In this document: positions 1 through 9,900 of the stretch, piece after piece
How the letters are laid out: each line of letters begins with the position of its first letter
How positions within the stretch are numbered: the first letter of the stretch is position 1
Assembly (NCBI GenBank): GCA_028565635.1
Contig: JAOXYB010015199.1
Location: forward strand, 1 to 10,808
Length of the DNA stretch: 10,808 bases
From: Phoronis ovalis
Taxonomy: Eukaryota; Phoronida; Phoronidae
Direction: 5' to 3'
Translations under genes and position numbers: made by a program
The notes under the pieces: generated by a model
The model's input: the letters and a program-made list of their open reading frames with translations, nothing else
The model's database searches: none
Told to the model about the DNA's origin: nothing

Positions 1-830
1 TTAAGGTTTGCCAGCCAGCCAGACTCGTCTGGGGAACAGATATTATGGGGAACAGACTCGATGGGTGCTTCCGTTGTGTTGATACAGATCGAGCTTTTCT
101 GCCCTAGATAATCCTTGTGATGTATTTTAATAATTAAATCTAATGATCTCAATCTATTACTATCGTACTATGTATTGTACTATGTATAATTACAAAAAAA
201 ATGTTGTTTCTTGAAAACTAAACTTAAAGTAAAGTTAATGTATGGCATCAAAAAAATATGTTTTCGCATGGCAGCCATTTTGAATCCAAGATGGCCACCA
301 TTTTTTTTAGTTTAAATTTTCATCTCCAGAACCTATTAAACATTTTCATCCAAGTTTGGTTGAAATTGTTTCAGTGTTTTGTTGCGAATTATCAATAGAA
401 TATGTTTTTGACATTGGCTGCCAGTTTGGATTAAAGATGTGATGGCCACCAATTTCATAATCAAACATGCCGTATTTTTTAAAATACCACATGTTTTCTT
501 GATTTGAATGAATTGAATGTTTAAAATATAACCTGATTCATGCAATTCACTTGGAATGCAACTTGTGAGCAAATTGTGATTCTGTTTTTTTAAAGTTGGG
601 TGTTTGTTATATGTTCTTCTAAAGTAAAAAAAACCGGTGCCCTCAATCGAAACAAACTAAATGGATATAATTTGAAAATCACTTTATATACTCAAATAAA
701 TCCTTTGTCACACAGGTAAACCAAGGAAATTGAAAAAACTTCGACATGATTCATGTTTATTTAATTCTTGAAATCAACTATTATATCGTAAGTGGATACA
801 GTTAGGAAGCATTTTTTCAACTATTTCCAG
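1..830. other. Non-coding sequence upstream of the first visible exon
   Basis: I see no exon here that fits the frame of the gene. The phase-1 acceptor at 830 shows that this is probably an intron of the same gene. Positions 1-120 are less AT-rich than the rest and contain GGGGAACAGA twice (31-40 and 47-56). A 12-bp tandem pair (GTACTATGTATT and GTACTATGTATA) sits at 165-188. A dispersed repeat occupies about 245-480. The remainder is AT-rich with nothing recognisable. Confidence 0.6.
245..480 (-). repeat. Dispersed repeat, two units, opposite orientation to the 9105-9500 copies
   Basis: The core ATGGCAGCCATTTTGAATC followed by AAGATGGCCACCA (about 267-300) is nearly identical to the reverse complement of 9313-9350. 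Similarity extends on the downstream side: AAACATTTTCATCCAAGTTT here matches, with changes, the complement of the sequence around 9265-9290. A second, more diverged unit begins near 399 (AATATGTTTTTGACATTGGC, later GATGGCCACCA), which gives a period of about 144 bp. No coding potential or terminal inverted repeats are visible. It is probably a non-autonomous dispersed repeat; the family is not known to me and the ends are approximate. Confidence 0.7.
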
Positions 831-951
831 CTCCTGTAGTTCCCACAGCACCACCTGCCACAACAACAATAGCTGCACCTTCGGTATCAAAAGCTATTGT
901 TCCATATGTACCTGATAAAATTGTGGGAGCTCCTGATAATAAAGGAAAAAG
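831..951 (+). CDS. Exon 1 (of those visible): Pro/Thr/Ala-rich linker
   Basis: The acceptor is ctatttccag and the donor is G|gtactg. The exon enters with two bases of a split codon (upstream intron phase 1) and leaves with two bases (phase 2). It encodes 39 full codons, beginning PVVPTAPPATTTIAAPSV, a low-complexity linker of the kind that separates extracellular modules and could be O-glycosylated. The last residues (APDNKGKR) lead into the IgGFc-binding-like domain in the next exon. The linker implies at least one more module upstream, outside the window. The call rests on frame continuity and the splice sites, because the linker itself is too low in complexity for family assignment. Confidence 0.72.
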
Positions 952-3900
952 GTACTGTAATTGGTAGTCTAGATGCATTTGTGCGAGAAATAAGGATTAC
1001 CTAACTAGATAATTTAAGCATAATACGAAAAAATATTTTCCATGTTTTATGAAACATAATATCATTCTGATATTATTAAATTCCTTGCAGATTCATTTTT
1101 GCATTTGGTGAGAATTGGAGTTTCGGTGACATCAATGACCTTGAATTATTTATAACAACTTTTGAGAATGGTCCAGTCAATGTACGCGTCACGTCGCCTC
1201 TTTACAATAATCCAAAGGTTGACCAGAGTTTTACCCTTAATAAGGGTGATGTCAAGCAAGTTTCATTTTCTAACTTGTTGCGTCTGAAAGGAACATCCAA
1301 AGAGAATAAAGCAATTTTAGTAGAATCAAATGAAGAAGTTGTTGTGTATGCATTTAACAAAGAAAAAATGTCTGTGGATGGCTTCCTAGCACTGCCAGTA
1401 GACATGTTAGGAACCAAATACTTCACTTCATCATGGCATCCAGCAACAAGGAAAACACAGATACAGATTGTAGGTGAGTATGGGTATCAATAACTTATGC
1501 CATATAACACAATATCGGTAACAGCTTTGCAAAAGCATCCAGTTGTTATAAATTCTTCTAGCCAAATCTGTGTGTACTCTTTGAATATTAGATTAAGCCT
1601 TTCTTGTCTATAACACAAAGGTTACTATCAGCTGAACTACTAGCCAAATTTATGACATAATCTTTACCCACGAAAATCGAAGAATCTCCTCTGGAGGACA
1701 CTATGTTGAAAAACGTGGCTGCCTCCTTCCTACTATATTCTAATGCGATGTTAGAAAACAAAAAGTGTATGATTTCAAATATCCAGGGACAGCGCCTCTG
1801 AAATCCTGTAAATGATTCGCAACATGTCCACTTATCAATATGATGACACAAGATATGTATGCTTTGCTTCACCCAGGGCATTATTTAGGTACATATTTTA
1901 TTACCCTTTCAAATATAACATAGATTTGTAGAGACAGGTGCTGCTACCTAATGGGTGGTATTGAATTCCAATTTTCTATTATATGTTATTGTGCTGTGGC
2001 AGTGTCACTAAATGGCTTTTTTCTTGTTTACAATGTTCTTTCTGGTTTCAAACTGTACTGACTGGTTTCTGTTAAATAGTTGAGAAGGTAATCTGCTTAT
2101 TTCAACTGTGATGTCTGGGAGTTAAAGTGTTATACTGCAAAACTTCCTATCGAGACATATTTATTTACGGTTTTGAAACAGGTACTAGATGTACACCCAA
2201 AATCTACTAATACAACTGTGCTGTGGGACTTGGGCACTTTCTTCTCAAAATGGAAATTCAGATTAGTAAAACTGTGAATTAAAATGTCAGACAATGTCTT
2301 TATGAAAAATATATTTAGAACATATTTAAGGAATGTCACATCCAATAAGGATGAATACCTGCACAAAGTATCTATCCTGGGTTTCTACCTGCCCTCAAAA
2401 CTGAGGTACAGTCAAATTACATATCCCAGTGGAGAAAAGAAATAAGTGTGGAAAGTAAACTGCGAATTTATAAATTGTTTAAATTAATCTCTCTCAGGAG
2501 AAATACTTGAAGTTGTCATAGATAATTTTAATAAATTGAAAGCATTTGTTAAATTTTGGATAATTGCTGATAAATTGAATATTGAAATCATGATGTGATA
2601 CACGAGACCTCCAACCCCTATGCATAATTGGTTAATAGGTACAAATTGCAACGTACTGGAGGATGAGAAACATTTCTTATTTGTTTGTACCTTGTTAATA
2701 AACAAACATAGTTCAATAAGGTTTCAACAGAAATATCAGGTGTTACATTTATGGATGGAGATAACCTAAAATTTATCAATCTGATGTCAAGCAGCAACAA
2801 AATAATCATTTTGATATTATCTGAATTTATCCAAATTAGAGATAATACTCTGGGAGACATACACTTTTAGAGTTTTCTTTTTTTGAGGCTTAGTCCTATA
2901 TATTTTGTGTATACTGTAGATTGTATAGGTATCATGTAATATTATAGTATTTCTTTTTTTGAAGCATATGCCTATATATGTTTACATGGATTGCATGTAA
3001 TGTACATGTAATTTATGTAGTTAGTATTTTCTTTCTATGCATAATTATCACTTGTTTCATGTATTGTAACATTCTATTCTATTCATATTACTGGGCTAAT
3101 TCATGTTTTGTGTGATGTACAACTAGTATTCACTGCTTCTTATTTGAGAGAATTTATTAATTGATTTTCTGTTAAATATTTGAAAGAAAATATTTTCTTA
3201 TTTAAATAAAACCTTAAAAGTATTACGAAAAGCAAAAGTAAGTTTCCTCTTATGCTTAGTTAAACCATTAAAATGAAGAAACTGGCTGCCGTACAGAGTC
3301 TGTTCATCTTTAATTACATCATGTTTATCACCTTTGTTTTATATATATGATTTTAGAATATATTTCATGTAGACAAAATTTTATGTTTATGTTTTCCAGG
3401 TGCTTATGATGGCACAACTGTACAAGTTCATCTAACCAACCCAAAGACAGGAACAGTAACATGGAATGGCAAGAACTACAAATATGGGGATGTCATAACA
3501 GTACCACTGCACCAGTATCAGACGTTTCAAGTGTGTGTTTATGTTATTTGCATTTTGATTAGTTATGATATTCTGCAATGTGGTATACGTTTTTAGTATG
3601 TAATACCATGTACTGGAGTCAGATTGACAAATTACTATATAAAAACTGTGTGTCCATGTTAAACAGAAAGTGATTCTTATTTACTTATTTTACGCATTTG
3701 TTGTGTTTCATGTACCAAAATGAAATCAATTAATCAATCAATTCATCTGCCATCTAATATTGTAAGTGCGTGTGATCTGCTGAATTTTTAAAAAACATTA
3801 AATTTTCCCTTTTCATAACAACATTTTCATCAGAGTTACAATAGTTATATACTAGTGAAATTTAAAATCTTTACGTAGCATTCAGTGAATGTTTTGCTTA

Positions 3901-6900
3901 TCTTGATAATTACCCTTAATTTTATATTTTAATACAACATGTCCTCATACACACAGCCTTATACCTCTTGCTTATACCTAAGTATGATATTCACATTTTC
4001 ATAAAGCTATATAACTATAACAAGTCTTGCCATTTTAGATGGCTTATCATTATTTTCTGTTTAATTTATGACATTTTACCATAAAAATAATTATATTCAA
4101 ATCCTTTTAAGTCATGTTGCTTAACCTGTAGGTAATGTGAATAATAATAGGGTTTTACTGATAACCATTTAGCTGCTCCTTCCACCTTCTCATGATAATT
4201 TCACTGTTTTTTGGCTAATTTACTTCAAATTTTACTGAACTATTTTTGGCAAATAAAATTAAACAATCATGTAATTCCAGCTCCAAAGCACTGGTGACCT
4301 CACTGGTACAATGATTACATCAGACAGGGCTGTGGCCGTTCTGAGTGGAAATATTAAGACGGCTACTTCTGGTGGTTCACAAGATCATCTGGTAGAGATG
4401 CTGCCCCCTGTCAGCACATGGGGAAAACATTTTGTCACTAATCCAATACCAGAAAGGAAGACGGGCGATTATTTCAGAATTATTGCAAGTGAGGTAAGTA
4501 TGGAAATTAAGATTTGTTTCAAATTGCAGTAGTACTAAAATTAATGTATTAAAGTAGAAATGGTAAGATACAGCATGGTTGGATATTTTTGATACAAGTC
4601 TTTAGAATATCAGCAGTTTTCAGAGTAACATGGCAACATTGCAAGAAAGAAGTGTTTTTCTCAAATCCTTACAAATAAAGTCCAACTAATTATGTGAAGG
4701 ACTTTAAAAATATGTGGAAATGCACTCCGTGCTGAACAGTGAGAAAATCGAAGTTCACAATTTGCACACTTGCACAAGTCTGAATTCGTTATTAATTAAT
4801 GCAAGTTAATTTCAATTCACAATTTGCACACTTACACAAGTCTGAATTGGTTATTATAAATACAAGTTAATTTCAATTCACAAACAGGTTACATTATCCA
4901 TAATTTATTTCAAAACTATCATTTATTGCCTGCTACAGCATGTGTAATATATGCTGACATTATTATGCTTTAAAATTTTTGTTTAAAATCAAAACTAAAG
5001 GTTTTATATTCAATGCTAAAATGTTTAAGCCCCTTGGCAATATCAATTTTACGAAGAAGAATTTATTAATTAATACACCACAGATGCGATGATCATGTAC
5101 AAAATAATAACAATAAAATTTTACTAACAATTATGCAATATTGTGAAAACAAATATAATAATAACAAATAGAAACTGTATAATAAACAACCTAGCTATCA
5201 GCACATCCCAAGACAAAATCAGTTCTTATTTTAAAACAATAACAATTTTTATAACAATTTTTACGTACATCTTGCAGAGTAAATGGGCATATACTAGTGT
5301 AGCGAAATTTAACTTTAATTTAAACTTGAATTATCGTTATTGTATTGAGATATATACTTATATTACATATATGTACGTCTATCTATATTATATATAGCGG
5401 ATTCCCTCCTCAGAACTATATATTCTATATTATATATAGTGGATTCCCTCCTCAGGGCTATCTATATTATATATAGCAGATTCCCTCCTCGGGATTATCT
5501 ATATTATATATAGCAGATTCCCTCCCGCACGTCTATCTATATTATATATAGCAGATTCACTACTCCTCACATCTATCTATATTATGTATAGCAGATTCGC
5601 TCCTCCTCACATCTATCTATATTATGTATAGCGGATTCCCTCCTCAGTCATGACTATCTATATTATATATAGTGGGTTCCTTCCTGCACGTCTATCTATA
5701 TTATGCATAGCGGATTTCCTCTGCTGGCTGACTATAAATAGCCTGTATGATTGTATGTAATTCAGTTGCTCTCTTACATTTGAACAATAAACTTTGTGTC
5801 ATTCTCATCAAGTATCACTCTTATTTCTCGTCTTTTTACGAACTAGTGCAGACTCAGCCAATGGCCCTGAGCCAAAGTCTGTACTTCACATCTTTCATTT
5901 CACTAGTAGTTATACCCTCTGAATCTTTGTCATTGTTGTCACTGTTTTTATGTCTAAAACCATATTTTTCTTTCTTTTGTCATAGTCCGTAAATATTTAT
6001 AACAATCACCAGATACATGACTGTTTAATTTCATGATTACCTGCTAGCCATATTGCAAGTGACCACTGTATTATTGCAATTGTACATTGGGCTACCATAT
6101 CATTTCCTAAGATAAGCTGCGAGATGTGCAACTTGTTTTAAATTTTATTTTGATGTTAATATTTCTTTTTGAAGGATAACACAAACGTTAATATCCCTGG
6201 TATTGGAAAATATACCATTGCCAAGGCTGGAGGTTTTGTTCAAGTTGACATACCATCAGATAAACCAGTTACTATAACAACAGACAAACCTGCAATGGTG
6301 ATGCAGTATTCTAAAACCTCTTCTGCTGGAGAATTAACCGATCCTAGCATGGTGATGATTCCCCCAGTGGAACAATGGGCCTCTCATTATACTTTTGCTA
6401 CACCCCAAGGTAAGTTGCCATATTGATTCAGAACGGTCTTTGAAGGTGAGAATTCTTATGAGTTTGAAAGTTACTATAGTAACCAATCCTTCACAAGCTA
6501 GTGTGCCCATAAGCTTGTTTGTTTAATATTTTGGGCTACAACTGCATGTTAGGTTGGTGTGTTTCAACAAATCATTGTATGTTTACTGTTTAGGTATTTC
6601 TGGCAGTTATAAGAATCACATCAACGTCATTATTAGACAGAAAGATGTTGATGGCCTATTTCTGAATGGTGTACCAATATCATCAAGTAAATTTACTGCT
6701 ATACCTGGAACGGAATATGTTACTGCACAAATACCAATATCACATGGCACTTATGATATACAGGTATACTAAATAACTCGGCCATAAATAATGTCACAAA
6801 TATACACTCCTTCTGGCTAGAAAAACAATAATTGACAAAGCTCTACATGATTGTATGGTTCTGAGTAAATTGTAAAATTTAACGTTTGACTGTAGTATCC

Positions 6901-9900
6901 ACTCTTAAATTCTTAAGATTCCTTAAAAAAGGAAGTTACAATCCCCTGCCCACTTTTTTTTTTAAATCTTGAATTTAAGTCTGTCTCTCCAAACCAGAAA
7001 AATGGCTAAATGTCATAAGTAGACTTGATGCCAGAGACAATACAAAAACAACATAACGCTTGCTACACATTTTGCTTGTGATATATTATCTTGTTTGCTG
7101 TCAGATACATTTAACTAAGCAAACAGATTTTGCTAATAAAAAGCAAGATGGATTTAAACTCTTTTTTAAACCTATGGAGAAATAAAAGTGAAACGCTTGT
7201 TTCAGTGACAAATATGAATTTATAATTTATAGTTGTAAGATATATTCACAGAAGCACAGCAAGCAACAGCTTTGTCTACACTGTGTTATAATTTATAAAG
7301 CTTTTTATGAAATCAATGCTTTACTTGAATTTTTTAGCATAAAGATCCTACTGTAACATTTACAACTCAGATGTATGGTGGCGCTGAAGCTGAAAGTTAT
7401 GCTTTCCCTTCCGGGTTAAGACTTGCACCAATCAACACGGTAAGCTTAAGATAGTATCAATCATTAAATATCTTTTGCTTTAATTAGGATACGGATGCAT
7501 TGTATGCAAAAATGTTTGGTATTTGATGTGGCGATGTGTCAATTGTTATTAAAATTATATAATGTAAAACAAAATAATGAAACAGTTGCTCTATCCTCAA
7601 TTTACAATATCTTTATAAACTTACATGATATAATTGTTATGTGACGATCAACAGTATTGCATTAGAGGTGAAAAGACTGACAAGGCGTTGTTAAAATAAG
7701 AAAATTCAGCTTCTTGATGAAATTTTTTGTTTTAAATCAATATTTGTCCTGTAGGATTTAAGGAAGAGAGATATTTTTACGCTTTACAAAGGAAGTAAAT
7801 TAAAATTATTTCAATGATTTAATTTGAAAGATTATAAAGTAAAATTATCCCTTAAATGTGTAGAAATATAAAAATTACCTCTGATGAATGTAAATTAGTG
7901 TTTTACAGAGATGTTCTTAATATGTGTTGTAGAAGTGTGTTTTACAGAGATGTTATAATGTGTTGTAGAAGTGTGTTGCATCTGCAACTGTTGTTGGTGA
8001 TGGTTTGGATAATGACTGTGATGGAAAGATTGATGAGGAACTCAAGAATGGACTTGGTAGTTAAAGAAAAGAATTGAGATATCTTTTAGTATCAGTTCAT
8101 GGCTATGCTACATAACATTTTGAACTACTAGAGATTTGGGAAGAATCTCTATGCAAAATCCATTTTTGCTACAAAAACAATAGTTGTAAATAAATACATT
8201 ATCATATATTTTACAGCATGGTCAATTCACTCTTTTATTATTATAGTTTGTTTACATCATCTACCAAGAAGTTAATATACAATTTATGACAATGATATTT
8301 CTATTGTTACAGATGATGATGGTGATGGGAAAATTGATGAAGATTTGGCACAAACCATTGGTGGTAAACAAATTGCTTACTTATTCCTTGGATTCTTTTA
8401 ATTTCAATAGAGTTCATGTGAGAAAAAAAAATAAGTTAACCCACTACATATATTCTGAAGGTTTATACAGTCAAAGCTCCATTGACATGTTTTTCAGTGG
8501 TTGTTATTGTTAGTGGAGTACACAACATTACCTAATGGAAGCATGTGGCATTGTGTAGATTTTGTTAACCTTGGTGATACTTATTGCTGATGGAGGCAAA
8601 TAGCATTGTGCACAGATAGTCTGTGCACCTGGCACCACTTGAAGTCGCTATCACTAACAAAGGTGGTGAGAGGACATCGAACATTCTGATTTGCAAACAT
8701 TAATACAGTTTTTTGTTATTTTATTTGGTCTATATTTTTTGGGACTGAATCTGAATACTGTAGGAACATTTGTATGTAAGATGGTAATAACATATATTGA
8801 CAAGAGTTACTTTTCTTTTATAAAGTTGCTACTCGAGCTCCAAGTGGTTGTGGAGCAGCAGCTGATATTGTGTTTGTACTCGATTCATCTGGTAGCGTTG
8901 CACAAGGAAACTTTGATAAACAACTACAGTTTATCAAGAATGTAGTTAACAATTTTGATATTGCACCAGATAAGGTATTAAGTATAAAATATTTTGTCAA
9001 AAACAGGTTTTCATAGAACTTCATTAAATATGGCTTCCAACAACAAAGTTAGAACAAAGTGTCCTTCGTCTGTTTCTTTTTTTCTTCAGCTAATTTTGTC
9101 TGAAGCTTTTCTCAGAAAGCATTGGTCAGATTTAAACAAAAATATTCATGAAGACCTGAATGGGAAAATGTTTGATTATGAAGTTTGGCAGACATCTTTA
9201 ATCCAAAATAGGGTCAACATTAAAAATATATTCTAAGATAACTCGGAAAGTACTGGACCGAATTTAACGAAACTTTGAATCGAAATGTTTGCTACTTTCT
9301 GAAAGGAAAAAGCTGGTGGCCATCTTAGATTCAAAATGGCTGCCATGTGAATACATATTCTTTAATAACTCGGAAAGTTCTGGACCAACTTCAGCAAAAC
9401 TTGGATTAAATGTTTACTGGGTTATCAAGATGAAAATATAAGTGCAAAATTGATTTCCAGCTTGAATCCAAAATTTCTGCCATATGTCAAAAACTTTGTG
9501 TTGGAAGCCATATACTTGCTGTATATGGCGACACTACAAGTCTAGTATTTATTAAATTCAAGCTAAAGTTCAAATACTTTACATTTAGTCAACTATAACG
9601 TAAGAAACAAATTTTAATTTTAAGCTGACAAACTAATTTAGCAAAGCTAGCTTGCCATTACACCCATACACCCATACTTGGTAGATATCTGTTATATGTT
9701 CTGGCCTGATAAAGTACTACAGTACTGGTTTGTGACAGTTACTCAGCTTATAGTCTTATCAGAGAATTTTTCAGTCTGAATAAATCCACCTGAGTGTTAA
9801 TGTTCCGTGCCTTCTCAACTAACGTCTGGACTTAACCATAATCAATTGCAATTGTCACTATGTTATATTTATTTGAATGATAATAGTTATAAAACTTTTT

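Larger units (their letters stand above)
1474..3399 (+). other. Intron 2 (1926 bp)
   Basis: This phase-1 intron lies between exons 2 and 3. Positions 1474-2070 hold nothing I can identify. A 97-codon open frame on the minus strand (1588-1881) has no recognisable motif. Positions about 2080-2870 are a broken non-LTR retrotransposon fragment. Positions 2875-3027 are a two-copy tandem repeat, and the rest is AT-rich. Confidence 0.85.
5298..5841 (+). mobile_element. Candidate solo LTR of an LTR retrotransposon (544 bp)
   Basis: The stretch starts TGTAGCG and ends TTTTTACGA. It is flanked by the same five bases, ACTAG, at 5293-5297 and 5842-5846, the usual target-site duplication length for many LTR elements. 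Inside, in the right order, are a TATA box (5733), an initiator (TTCAGTT, 5761) 31 bases from TATA to +1, and a polyadenylation signal AATAAA (5786). This spacing implies a U3 of about 466 bp, an R that could be as short as 45-50 bp, and a short U5. The 3' end would normally be TACA; TACGA requires a one-base insertion. No primer-binding site, gag or pol follows, so it would be a solo LTR left by recombination. The promoter layout is good evidence; the exact ends are less certain. Confidence 0.55.
4494..6174 (+). other. Intron 4 (1681 bp)
   Basis: This phase-0 intron contains a 61-62 bp tandem duplication at 4754-4883 and the candidate solo LTR with its minisatellite at 5298-5841. Positions 4884-5292 and 5847-6174 are AT-rich, with open frames that show no recognisable protein. 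Confidence 0.85.

Noticed and set aside
690-725. CACACAG|GTAAAC, a possible exon end upstream of exon 1
   Set aside because: No matching acceptor with an open frame of plausible sequence precedes it, so the donor-like site is probably chance.
1588-1881. 97-codon minus-strand open frame in intron 2
   Set aside because: It has no recognisable domain, no splice or promoter context, and lies inside an intron of a well-supported gene. A blastp hit would be needed to revive it.
5143-5397. 84-codon plus-strand open frame
   Set aside because: It is low-complexity, Ile/Asn/Thr/Tyr-rich translation of AT-rich DNA running into the minisatellite. No protein family is suggested.
5376-5731. Regular repeats with variable joints resembling a CRISPR array
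   Set aside because: The repeats are imperfect, the joints are only 2-10 bases, and the window is clearly eukaryotic. It is a minisatellite.
5747-5992. 81-codon plus-strand open frame after the TATA box
   Set aside because: It begins before the proposed transcription start and shows only Leu/Ser/Phe-rich chance sequence. It does not look like a retroelement protein.
7856-8077. 73-codon open frame across the exon 8 region
   Set aside because: It is in a different frame from exon 8 and merely translates the acceptor duplication twice. The metal-binding motif is in the exon 8 frame.
8608-8628. Hairpin as a transcription terminator or a small RNA gene
   Set aside because: No T run follows, the stem is only 9 bp, and it lies in the middle of an intron.
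8994-9236. 80-codon plus-strand open frame in intron 10
   Set aside because: Much of it overlaps the oldest unit of the dispersed repeat, it has no family motifs, and it would interrupt the VWA domain between strand A/helix 1 and strand B.
245-9500. The inverted repeats as terminal inverted repeats of one large transposon carrying the gene segment
   Set aside because: The copies are themselves tandem units with unequal ends, and no transposase or target duplication is visible. Independent insertions are simpler.
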